A stretch of 12,062 nt of DNA from DAOPMC01 sp035392025 (lineage in GTDB: Bacteria > Bacillota_I > Bacilli_A > RF39 > UBA660), in contig DAOPMC010000030.1 in NCBI GenBank assembly GCA_035392025.1, positions 1-12,062 on the forward strand, given 5' to 3'. The number at the start of each line of letters is the position of its first letter. Positions within the stretch are counted from its first letter, which is position 1. The notes beneath the pieces are model-generated. The model had not been told where the DNA came from and ran no database searches. It was given only the letters and a program-made list of their open reading frames with translations. Shown here piece by piece: positions 1 through 6,634 of the stretch. A program made the position numbers and the translations under genes.

Positions 1-25
1 ATTTTCCCGTTAATGTTTAAATATT

Positions 26-44
26 TTTGGGACATTTTCCCAAA
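26..44 (-). terminator. Short hairpin after the PIN gene, weak terminator candidate
   Basis: A perfect 7-bp inverted repeat (TTTGGGA / TCCCAAA) with a 5-base loop begins 12 bases beyond the PIN stop codon. On the minus strand the stem is followed by an A-rich, then AT-mixed run rather than a clean U tract, so it is a poor intrinsic terminator. It could equally be an mRNA 3'-end stabilising hairpin or an operator for a gene to the left of the window. Confidence 0.35.
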
Positions 45-56
45 CTATTGACAGAA

Positions 57-560
57 TTATTTTTGTAAGTACGATTCTTCTATTCTTTTTATAATTTCTT
101 CATCAGGTAATCTATTGTTGCTATTATGTAATTTTATTAATGATTGACTATATTTTTTCTTAGTTATTATTCTATTTTCTAACATTAAATCTAATATTTT
201 TAGAGGACCAATTATTTTAACATCATTCCTTATTGCATATTTTCTAAGTCTTTTATTGTCAGTTGGTAAGACTAAATTGTTATCTTTTGCTAGAATGAAG
301 TTTATAGCATCTTCCGCTGTTAAATTTGGTTCACTCGTAGTAACCATATTCATTTTATAGATTTGCTCGCTAGTTGATGAAATTACTTTTATTTTTTCAA
401 TTTCAACTATATCTCCGGTTTTACTATTTATTTCTGTTTCTTTAACTAAATCACTTATTAATAAATTATCTAATTTTACAAACTCTTTCAAAACACCCGC
501 TATGCTTGCATCTATTAATATATTAGTATCAACTATTATTGTTTCTTTGATAATATTCAT
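57..560 (-). CDS. PIN-domain ribonuclease-like protein, probable toxin partner of the upstream XRE/ImmA gene
   Basis: A 167-residue protein with the layout of a PIN-domain nuclease. The acidic metal-binding residues are visible in order: D11 in the opening strand (VDTN), E41 in a V-K-E-T context, E83/D84 in T-A-E-D-A, and D101 in a T-D-N motif. PIN proteins are Mg2+/Mn2+-dependent RNases, and many are VapC-type toxins cutting tRNA or rRNA. About 50 residues follow the last catalytic Asp (helical, with an LPDEEI segment near the end), which recalls the DUF3368-like PIN group more than a minimal VapC. The ATG lies inside the 3' end of the XRE/ImmA gene (32-base overlap) and is preceded by GGAG about 10 bases upstream, so translation is probably coupled. 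The PIN fold is a firm call. The toxin role is inferred from the partner and the overlap. No small separate antitoxin gene is visible. Confidence 0.8.
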   Translation of the reverse strand: MNIIKETIIVDTNILIDASIAGVLKEFVKLDNLLISDLVKETEINSKTGDIVEIEKIKVISSTSEQIYKMNMVTTSEPNLTAEDAINFILAKDNNLVLPTDNKRLRKYAIRNDVKIIGPLKILDLMLENRIITKKKYSQSLIKLHNSNNRLPDEEIIKRIEESYLQK

Positions 561-1554
561 CTATTGTTATCTCCAAATATTCAGCAGCTTTTTTTGCGCT
601 TATTATTTCTTGAGATTGTAGTTTCAAAACTATTCTTTCATATTGGTGTGTTATTTCTTTTGGAAAAATTTGCTGGTTACTTTTAGTAATTTGTTTGTTA
701 ATTAGCATACATAAATTTCTATAAGTGCTCTCATTAATAATTTTTAGGTCTCTTAATCTATAAATAATCGCTTGATTGCTAACACCATATTCATTTTTTA
801 TAATTTCTAGTTCTGTAAAATTAATATGATGTCTTTTACTACCAAACTCATTTATCATCGCCTCTTTTGGTAGCAACAAAGCACCGGCGAATCTATGACA
901 TATGCTTTCTTCTTGATTTCCTTTAACACTGATTAATAAATGACCCAATTCATGAGCAATAGTAAATCTTTGCCTTGCACCATCTTCTATGTCTAACGAG
1001 ACAATAAATGGTATATCGCCAATTTTCTCACTAATTCCATCAAAACCATTAAACATACCATTTTGATTTCTAATGCTAATTAGATATATTCCCAAGTTTT
1101 CTAAAATATTTGTTAAATTTTGAATTGGTAAAAGTGGCGATAAATATTTTTTTCTAAAATTGTAAGCCACATTTTCTGCATCCTCTATACTATTGCATTC
1201 TATCTTTTCTAACTTATAGTTTGGTTTGATACCGCTTAATTGCAATACTTCAATATATTTTGAAACATCTATTTGTATTATTGATTGTAAAACTTCTAAT
1301 TTTTTGCCAACAAGCCGGCTTTTTTTTCTAAAGGTATCTAATTTCATTGTAGGCATCATGTAAGACTTTATCAAATTATATACTGGAATCTTATACATTT
1401 TAGAAAACTCTATTAATCTTTTAGAATCTGGTATTATTATTTCTTTTTCATATTTGGCAACCGCTGTTGGACTTATACTCAACCTCTTACCAACCTCTGC
1501 TAATGATAATTCATTTATTAATCTATATCTTTTTAAGTTCTCACCTATTCCCAT
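529..1554 (-). CDS. XRE-family repressor fused to an ImmA/IrrE zinc metallopeptidase
   Basis: A 341-residue two-domain protein. Residues about 2-60 form an XRE/Cro-type helix-turn-helix (LSLAEVGKRL, then S-P-T-A-V-A-K-Y-E). Residues about 130-240 form an ImmA/IrrE (COG2856) peptidase with the zinc motif HELGH at 201-205 and a downstream Glu-rich segment (EESICHRFAGALLLP, from about 215) that supplies the third ligand. The C-terminus (LKLQSQEIISAKKAAEYL) matches the usual tail of long ImmA proteins. Related proteins (ImmA/ImmR, IrrE/DdrO) relieve repression by proteolysis. Single-chain XRE-COG2856 fusions have been predicted as antitoxins for several toxin types, including PIN. The chosen start is ATG with AAAGGAG six bases upstream. 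A TTG 30 bases earlier (1584) also has GGAG at 5 bases and would add ten residues, but the XRE fold begins naturally at the ATG. The gene ends in TGA inside the PIN gene. It probably represses its own promoter. Confidence 0.88.
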   Translation of the reverse strand: MGIGENLKRYRLINELSLAEVGKRLSISPTAVAKYEKEIIIPDSKRLIEFSKMYKIPVYNLIKSYMMPTMKLDTFRKKSRLVGKKLEVLQSIIQIDVSKYIEVLQLSGIKPNYKLEKIECNSIEDAENVAYNFRKKYLSPLLPIQNLTNILENLGIYLISIRNQNGMFNGFDGISEKIGDIPFIVSLDIEDGARQRFTIAHELGHLLISVKGNQEESICHRFAGALLLPKEAMINEFGSKRHHINFTELEIIKNEYGVSNQAIIYRLRDLKIINESTYRNLCMLINKQITKSNQQIFPKEITHQYERIVLKLQSQEIISAKKAAEYLEITIDEYYQRNNNS

Positions 1555-1574
1555 ATTTATCTCCTTTTGTTTAT

Positions 1575-1603
1575 ATTTTAACAATTAATCTCCGTTTCGT
1601 AAA
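1575..1603 (-). promoter_or_regulatory. Extended -10 promoter of the XRE/ImmA-PIN pair
   Basis: On the minus strand TTTACG (1598-1603) is followed by a 17-base spacer and TAAAAT (1575-1580), with TG one base upstream of the -10 hexamer (TGTTAAAAT). Transcription would start near 1568 and leave a leader of about 15 bases before the ATG at 1554. If so, the upstream TTG at 1584 would not be in this transcript. Confidence 0.6.
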
Positions 1604-1604
1604 C
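1594..1604. promoter_or_regulatory. Possible XRE operator over the -35 box
   Basis: GTTTCGTAAAC is an inverted repeat (GTTT / AAAC around three bases) that covers the -35 hexamer of the XRE gene. A similar 4-3-4 palindrome, TTAACAATTAA, lies at 1578-1588 over the upstream edge of the -10, with centres 16 bases apart. XRE repressors of such modules usually autoregulate at sites in this position. The repeats are short and occur in AT-rich DNA, so chance is possible. Confidence 0.3.
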
Positions 1605-1622
1605 CTAATTTCAAGAAAAAAA

Positions 1623-2999
1623 CTACTTTTTTATTTCAAAATAGAATGTAGTTCCTTTTCCTTTTTTAGATATAACTCCATATTCATAACCATGTTTTAC
1701 TAATATTGTTTTTACAATTGATAGTCCAATTCCTGAACCAATTTTTTCTCTAGAGTGAGTTTTATCTGCTTTATAATATTTATCCCAGATGTATTTTATG
1801 TCTTTTTTATCTATTCCTTTACCACTATCAATTATTTCAATTCTTATATTTCTCTTATCTTCTATCAATCTTATGATTACTTTTTTATCTTCTCCAGTAT
1901 AATTTATAGCATTATTTAATAAATTATAAAATACTTGCTCAATTCTCTTTTTATCAGCATTTATCATAACCTTTTTATCAAAATTATACTCTATATTATA
2001 ATTATCTGTTATTTTGTATATCTCATATGTCTTAATAATATTCTTAATCATTTCATTTAAGTCAAATGAAGATATTTCTAATTTTTGTTCTGCTTCTACT
2101 TTAGATAGTTCCAAAATGTCATTAACTAGTAAATTTAATCTTTCACTTTCGTTAATTATAACATTTAAACTTTCTTCTCTTTTGTCTTTTGTCTGATCTA
2201 AATCTCTTACCATCTCTGCATATGCTATAATCATCGTAAGTGGTGTTTTTAGATCGTGAGATACATTTGCTAGAAGTTCTTTTCTTGTCTCTTCTATTTT
2301 AGATAACTCTTCTACTGTTGTATTTAGTGTGTCTTCTAACTCATTAATTTCATCTATATTGTCTGCTGAATCAAACTTTACATTATAATTTCCTTGAGCA
2401 AGATTTTTAGCCTGTTTATTTAATTTAACAATTGGCTCTGATATTCTTTTTGATATAAAATAGGCGATTGCAAGCGTTAAAAGTAATACAACAATTGTTA
2501 CTATGATAAATTGTGATTGCAGTACTTTTATTGTTGAATCAAGCGGTGTTAAAGAAGTACTAATAAATACAGCATAGTTGTCATTTTTAATAGCATACAT
2601 CAAGACATTATTATTATATTTTGGATTAACTAAATAATATCTTTGGCTAATAGAACTTCCAAAAATAAAATTTCTTTTATTTATTGAAAGATTTATGTCT
2701 CCATTACCAAAACATCCACGATTATAGTTATTAGATCTATATTCTAGATTAGTTTTACTATATAACTCAATACAAACTCCATACTGATTAGCAATTTCAT
2801 CTAAATATTCTTCGTAATTTTCATTATCAATACTCGCTACCTTTTTAACTATTTTGTTCATCTCGTTAGATTTTGACCACTGATAATATGTATTAAGCAA
2901 TCCTACTTGAAATACCCATATAAATAGTAAAGTTACAATGGAGAAGATAGTTAAATATAACCATACTGTTACTTTTAAACTATTCTTCTTTAATTTCAA
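1623..2999 (-). CDS. HAMP-containing membrane sensor histidine kinase
   Basis: A 458-residue sensor kinase of the OmpR-partner type. It has TM1 at about 9-34, an external domain at about 35-160 with two cysteines (C76, C96) that could form a disulfide, TM2 at about 164-183 and HAMP at about 184-236. HisKA follows with phosphoacceptor H248 in VSHDLKTP. The ATPase domain has an N box (NLLNNAINY, about 359-367), DSGKG at 391-395 and GSGIGL at 421-426. It should autophosphorylate and pass phosphate to the adjacent regulator. The start is TTG, overlapping the regulator gene by 20 bases, with a GTAGGA Shine-Dalgarno in the regulator's 3' end. No ATG lies before residue 47, so TTG is needed to keep TM1. 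The stimulus cannot be told from sequence. All catalytic boxes appear intact. No convincing terminator follows (only an A6/T6 fold), so readthrough into the XRE gene is possible. Confidence 0.93.
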   Translation of the reverse strand: MKLKKNSLKVTVWLYLTIFSIVTLLFIWVFQVGLLNTYYQWSKSNEMNKIVKKVASIDNENYEEYLDEIANQYGVCIELYSKTNLEYRSNNYNRGCFGNGDINLSINKRNFIFGSSISQRYYLVNPKYNNNVLMYAIKNDNYAVFISTSLTPLDSTIKVLQSQFIIVTIVVLLLTLAIAYFISKRISEPIVKLNKQAKNLAQGNYNVKFDSADNIDEINELEDTLNTTVEELSKIEETRKELLANVSHDLKTPLTMIIAYAEMVRDLDQTKDKREESLNVIINESERLNLLVNDILELSKVEAEQKLEISSFDLNEMIKNIIKTYEIYKITDNYNIEYNFDKKVMINADKKRIEQVFYNLLNNAINYTGEDKKVIIRLIEDKRNIRIEIIDSGKGIDKKDIKYIWDKYYKADKTHSREKIGSGIGLSIVKTILVKHGYEYGVISKKGKGTTFYFEIKK

Positions 3000-3645
3000 G
3001 TTTATATCCTACCCCTCTTACGGTTTTAATCAAATCTCGATATTTTTCAAGATGTGATCTTAACATTTTTATATGTGTATCTATGGTTCTATCTTCTCCA
3101 AAATAATCATAACCCCATACTTTTGATAATAATTGTTCTCTACTTAATGCAATATTAACATTTTTAATAAAGAAATCCATCAGTTCAAATTCTTTTGGCG
3201 TTACCATTATTTCTTTACTATCTATTTTTATTGTATGTGCTAAAAAATCTACTTCTAAATTTTCATAAGTAAATTTATCTTGATTATTATTCCTTTTAGA
3301 TACTGCTTTAATACGCGCCATTAGTTCTTTGGGACTAAATGGTTTTGTAACATAATCATCAATTCCAAGGTCAAATCCTATTAATTTATCATATTCTTCT
3401 TTTCTTGCTGATAACATTATTGTTGGAATCTTTACGATTTCATTTATTTGTTTCATGGCAGAATAGCCATCTAATCTTGGCATCATTATATCCATAATAA
3501 TAACATCAATATCTTTATTTCTCTTTACTACTTCTATTGCTTCTATTCCATCGCTTGCTTCCAAATAAAGATATCCTTCTATTTTTAAATATTCTTTTAT
3601 AACATTTCTAATTAGTTCCTCATCATCCACTACTAAAACTTTCAT
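2980..3645 (-). CDS. OmpR/PhoB-family response regulator
   Basis: A 221-residue two-domain regulator. The receiver domain (1-115) shows the acidic pair D7/D8, phosphoacceptor D52 in MDIMMP, S79 and K101 in the KPF motif. The C-terminal winged helix (about 125-217) has the OmpR-class signatures V-T-P-K-E-F-E-L and RTIDTHIKMLRSHLE, ending in VRGVGYKLE. It should bind DNA as a dimer when phosphorylated by the kinase encoded just downstream. The start chosen is the ATG giving MKVLVVDDEE, the normal family N-terminus. An in-frame TTG six codons upstream (3663) would add MKGWIL and is unlikely, because it nearly coincides with the predicted transcription start. GGGATGG lies upstream as the ribosome site. 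Targets are unknown, and no repeated operator near its own promoter stands out. Confidence 0.94.
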   Translation of the reverse strand: MKVLVVDDEELIRNVIKEYLKIEGYLYLEASDGIEAIEVVKRNKDIDVIIMDIMMPRLDGYSAMKQINEIVKIPTIMLSARKEEYDKLIGFDLGIDDYVTKPFSPKELMARIKAVSKRNNNQDKFTYENLEVDFLAHTIKIDSKEIMVTPKEFELMDFFIKNVNIALSREQLLSKVWGYDYFGEDRTIDTHIKMLRSHLEKYRDLIKTVRGVGYKLEIKEE

Positions 3646-3668
3646 TAAAATCCATCCCTTCAAGTACT

Positions 3669-3699
3669 ATTATACAAATATTTATGAAATTAATGTGAA
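3669..3699 (-). promoter_or_regulatory. Promoter of the two-component operon
   Basis: A perfect TATAAT lies at 3669-3674 (minus strand), with TTCACA at 3694-3699 as a -35 at a long 19-base spacing. It sits between the ychF terminator and the regulator gene and predicts a leader of about 15-20 bases. The -10 is convincing. The -35 spacing is suboptimal, which would suit an activated promoter. Confidence 0.55.
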
Positions 3700-3724
3700 A
3701 AAAAGAAATTAGTTCCCTAATTTC
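3698..3724 (-). terminator. Intrinsic terminator of the soj-ychF operon
   Basis: A perfect 8-bp stem (GAAATTAG / CTAATTTC) with a GGAA tetraloop is followed at once on the minus strand by seven T residues. The stem begins at the last base of the ychF stop codon. The T tract overlaps the -35 of the next promoter. Confidence 0.85.
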
Positions 3725-4821
3725 TATAAATTAAATCTAAAATGGCATATATCTCCATCTTGCATAATGTAATCTTTTCCTTCTATTCTGAATTTACCCG
3801 CTTCTTTTACTTTTAACTCTGATCCTTGTTGGACTAAATCTGCATAGGCAATTATTTCAGCTTTAATAAATCCTTTTTCAAAGTCTGTATGAATTATGCC
3901 CGCACATTCTTTAGCACAAGTGCCTTTTTTAAAAGTCCATGCTTTGACTTCTTTATCACCACATGTAAAAAATGTTTCAAGTCCTAATATCTCATATGCT
4001 TTTTCTATTAATACATCAAGGCCACTATCTTTTAATCCCAATTCATTTAATAACTCTTTTTTATCATCATCATTTAATTCTGCTAATTCTGATTCAATCT
4101 TTGCAGATATGATAACTACTTCACTATTTTCTTTTTTAGCATATTCTTTCAATTTTAAAACATGTTCATTTTCTTCAAGTATTTCTTCTTCATTAATATT
4201 TGCTAAATATATATGAGGCTTTTGCGTTAAAAAATTATATGATTTAATTGCAAATAGTTCCTCTTCTGTATAATCTACTAATCTTAGTGGATTATTTTTT
4301 TCAAGATTTTCTTTTGACTTTTGTAGTGCTTCTAACTCTGTTAAAGTTTCTTTGTCTTTAGTGGTTTCTGCCTTTTTCTTAATTTTATCTATTCTATTAT
4401 TAATAATTTCTAAGTCTGCTAGTGCTAACTCTAAATTAATTATTTCAATATCTCTTACTGGATCCACTGTTCCTTCAACATGAGTTATTTCGGCATTTTC
4501 AAAACATCTAACAACTTCACATATTGCATCTACTTCTCTAATATGTGATAAAAACTTATTACCAAGTCCTTCACCAACTGATGCACCTTTTACTAATCCT
4601 GCTATATCAACAAATTCAAATGATGTTGGTTTTACTTCTTCTGGTTTATAAATATCTTCAAGTATTGTTAATCTTTTATCAGGTACCATAACCATACCTA
4701 CATTTGGATCTATTGTTGCAAATGGATAGTTTGCAACTAAAATATTCTTCTTTGTTATTGCATTAAACAAAGTTGATTTACCAACATTTGGTAAACCAAC
4801 AATACCCGCTTTAAGTGCCAT
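3724..4821 (-). CDS. ychF: Ribosome-binding P-loop ATPase YchF (Obg family)
   Basis: A 365-residue protein, the usual YchF length. It has a P-loop GLPNVGKS at 9-16, D72-I-A-G75 as the G3 motif and NINE at 208-211 in the G4 position. An Asn-x-x-Glu there in place of NKxD marks YchF as preferring ATP over GTP. SAK follows at 239-241, and a TGS domain from about 280 to the end begins TFFTCGDKEVKAW. The helical insert at about 130-175 is the coiled-coil arm. YchF binds ribosomes and is linked to oxidative stress and translation control. The ATG is preceded by GAAGTGAT, pairing with the GUGAU side of the anti-Shine-Dalgarno. The gene starts 19 bases after the transporter stop and is the last gene before a strong terminator. 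Its place near parB-DUF951 is conserved in Firmicutes. Confidence 0.97.
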   Translation of the reverse strand: MALKAGIVGLPNVGKSTLFNAITKKNILVANYPFATIDPNVGMVMVPDKRLTILEDIYKPEEVKPTSFEFVDIAGLVKGASVGEGLGNKFLSHIREVDAICEVVRCFENAEITHVEGTVDPVRDIEIINLELALADLEIINNRIDKIKKKAETTKDKETLTELEALQKSKENLEKNNPLRLVDYTEEELFAIKSYNFLTQKPHIYLANINEEEILEENEHVLKLKEYAKKENSEVVIISAKIESELAELNDDDKKELLNELGLKDSGLDVLIEKAYEILGLETFFTCGDKEVKAWTFKKGTCAKECAGIIHTDFEKGFIKAEIIAYADLVQQGSELKVKEAGKFRIEGKDYIMQDGDICHFRFNL

Positions 4822-4840
4822 AATATCACTTCTTTCTATC

Positions 4841-6433
4841 TTATAATGTTGGGAATACTCCAGGCCCTAGTGGTAACCCTATTATATACCACATAATAAT
4901 TATAAATACCCATGCTATTCCTAACCAAAACATATATGGTAGCATGTATGCTATTCCTTGTCTAAGGGTAATTGGCTTGTCTTGGTCTTTATTATATACA
5001 TTTAAATATCCTAAGTAAACAATAAAATATGCAAGTAAAATTGTTATACCATTAGTCATAGATTCTGATGCTCTAAATATATATTGTGTAAATTGTGGTG
5101 AAATGTTAGATTGCATCATTATTGGTACTAAAACTGGTGATATTATTGACCATTTTGCTATCGAAGATGGTACAAATATATTGGCAATTGCTATTAAAAT
5201 CATCACAACTAGAATTAGTGGAATACCTGTAAATGAAATGTTTTTTATTAAATTGGTAATGGATGCTGTTAACAAATATCCAATATTTGTTTCTTTAAAT
5301 AAGGCAATTAACTGTGATGCAAAGAAAATCATTACAACCAGCATTCCAATATTTACTAATTTATCTTTTAACTTGTTCATTAAGTCTTTATCATTTTTAA
5401 TTGATTTAGCACTTATGCCATATGCAATTCCTGTAACCGCAAAGAATATTGCAACCATATATGTAAATCCCGCTTGAAAATATGAATTAGATCCAAATAA
5501 CTGATTTACATATGCACTTTCTTCTAAATCTAGCAGCATTCCTGATAAAGGAAGCCCAGGAATTATCATATATATAAATACTACCGCTATTGCAATCCCT
5601 ACTATCGCAGCACTATGCAATCCCTTCTTTTCTAGGGACTCTTCTTTTAACTTCTTTTGTTCTTCATATTGTAAATCTAGATATTCTATTTCTTTTGTCT
5701 GCCCTAAGTCATCTCTTGTTTTTTGAGCATATCTACCCATTTTCTTAGCAATAAATTTTTCTGTTACAAACGTTCCAACTCCTGCAAGCACAAAACATGA
5801 AACTATCATTATAAATAAATTTGATGTCATGCTTACATGAAATCCTTCATCAATTAGTGAAGCTGCAACCGTAGTATACGGTAAAAGTGCAATATCCGTT
5901 GATCCTACAAAGAAACTAATACTATACCCAAATGCAACCCCGGCAAATGCCGCTGCAATTCCTGTTAATGGATTTCTACCATTTATTAAAAAGACTAGTG
6001 CCCCGATTGGAATCATTACTGCGTAACCAACTTCATTTACAATACTAGAAAATATTGCTATCAAAAAGAGTAAAAATGTCACTGTCGATGGTGAAATTCT
6101 TAAGATACGTCTTCTTAAGATCGTGTCTATAAGTCCTGTTGCATCCGCCACACCTAAACCAAACAATGTAATGAGTAACGTTCCTAAAGGTGCAAATGAT
6201 ATAAAATTTTTAGTTGCATTACTTATTAAGTTTTTAACTCCTTGATAAGTGAACTGATTTTCTACTGTTATTATCTGAGTTTGTAGTTCTCCTGTATCTA
6301 AATTTATTGTATTATAAGTAGCTGATACGCCAGTTGATGATAATATCATACTTAAAATAATTACTAAAATCATTAAAAGAAAAATACTAGTTATTGGATG
6401 TAAATGAAATTTTTTTAATTTTCTTTTAGCCAT
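4841..6433 (-). CDS. AbgT-family membrane transporter
   Basis: A 530-residue, strongly hydrophobic protein. AbgT signatures run along it: HPITSIF at TM1, NFISFAPLGTLL at 76-87, GVADATGL at 94-101, the GSTDIALLPY region at 177-186, WYIIGLPLGPG near the end, and a charged cytoplasmic loop at about 230-270. Residues matching the functional set reported for YdaH/MtrF (Asp, Trp, Pro, Arg, Asp) are D180, W428, P446, R454 and E457. Their spacing W-18-P-8-R-3-acid is exact, but the last Asp is Glu here. AbgT members import p-aminobenzoyl-glutamate or export sulfonamides/antimetabolites, and the substrate here cannot be told. GAGGAG lies seven bases before the ATG, inside the end of the DUF951 gene four bases away, so the two are cotranscribed. 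A general C4-dicarboxylate or YfcC carrier is less likely, because the AbgT motifs fit better. Confidence 0.9.
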   Translation of the reverse strand: MAKRKLKKFHLHPITSIFLLMILVIILSMILSSTGVSATYNTINLDTGELQTQIITVENQFTYQGVKNLISNATKNFISFAPLGTLLITLFGLGVADATGLIDTILRRRILRISPSTVTFLLFLIAIFSSIVNEVGYAVMIPIGALVFLINGRNPLTGIAAAFAGVAFGYSISFFVGSTDIALLPYTTVAASLIDEGFHVSMTSNLFIMIVSCFVLAGVGTFVTEKFIAKKMGRYAQKTRDDLGQTKEIEYLDLQYEEQKKLKEESLEKKGLHSAAIVGIAIAVVFIYMIIPGLPLSGMLLDLEESAYVNQLFGSNSYFQAGFTYMVAIFFAVTGIAYGISAKSIKNDKDLMNKLKDKLVNIGMLVVMIFFASQLIALFKETNIGYLLTASITNLIKNISFTGIPLILVVMILIAIANIFVPSSIAKWSIISPVLVPIMMQSNISPQFTQYIFRASESMTNGITILLAYFIVYLGYLNVYNKDQDKPITLRQGIAYMLPYMFWLGIAWVFIIIMWYIIGLPLGPGVFPTL

Positions 6434-6437
6434 ATAA

Positions 6438-6626
6438 TTACTCCTCTTCTATTATCTTTTTTATTCTTTTATTAAATTCTATTCGTGGTATGATTACTAC
6501 TCTACCGCAATTTATACATTTTATTTTGATATCTGCTCCTAATCTTATAACTTCCCATAAGTTAGTTCCACAAGGATGTTGTTTTTTCATTATTACTTTT
6601 GTTCCTTCGTTATAATTTTTATTCAA
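6438..6626 (-). CDS. DUF951 small zinc-ribbon-like protein
   Basis: A 62-residue protein with the DUF951 core: KKQHPCG at 14-20, WEVIRLGADIKIKC at 24-37 and CINCG at 37-41. C19, C37 and C40, possibly with H17, could bind one zinc. The function is unknown. The family is small, widespread in Firmicutes and usually sits beside parB and ychF, as here. The start is TTG with AGGTG five bases upstream, placed in the last codons of spo0J (gap 8 bases). The residues before GTKVIMKK match the normal family length, whereas the first ATG (residue 13) would cut into the conserved core. It lies between spo0J and the transporter in one transcript. Confidence 0.9.
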   Translation of the reverse strand: MNKNYNEGTKVIMKKQHPCGTNLWEVIRLGADIKIKCINCGRVVIIPRIEFNKRIKKIIEEE

Positions 6627-6634
6627 AATAACAC

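Noticed and set aside
1..14. Possible Noc-binding box (TTTCCCG half site at the left edge; a similar TTTCCCGTTA near 11908)
   Set aside because: Only one half matches the palindromic Noc box, and the GGGAAA half is missing in both places.
48..76. Plus-strand promoter-like TTGACA (48-53) with TACGAT 16 bases on
   Set aside because: The -10 matches poorly and transcription would run antisense into the PIN gene with no plus-strand gene to serve. Antisense control of the toxin cannot be excluded, but nothing else supports it.
523..531. Mollicute code 4 (TGA as tryptophan), suggested by the very low GC
   Set aside because: All tryptophans seen are TGG and no frame is interrupted by TGA. The one TGA near a gene end (529-531) acts as the XRE/ImmA stop, although a TAA two codons later would end the frame in either code.
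1605..1640. Terminator of the kinase gene formed by AAAAAA / TTTTTT around its stop codon
   Set aside because: The stem is made only of A-U pairs and would be too weak; not called as a feature.
1467..1703. Plus-strand open frames opposite the minus-strand genes (also at about 2014-2196, 3896-4216, 5103-5477, 7936-8262, 8784-9050, 10612-10872 and 10940-11158)
   Set aside because: Each lies antisense to a well-supported gene (or spans two of them), shows no recognisable domain and has the low-complexity composition expected from the complement of an AT-rich gene.
4841..6433. YfcC or C4-dicarboxylate carrier identity for the transporter
   Set aside because: The NFxxFAPLG, STD, AKW, RxxE and GLPLGPG motifs with exact spacing fit AbgT better.
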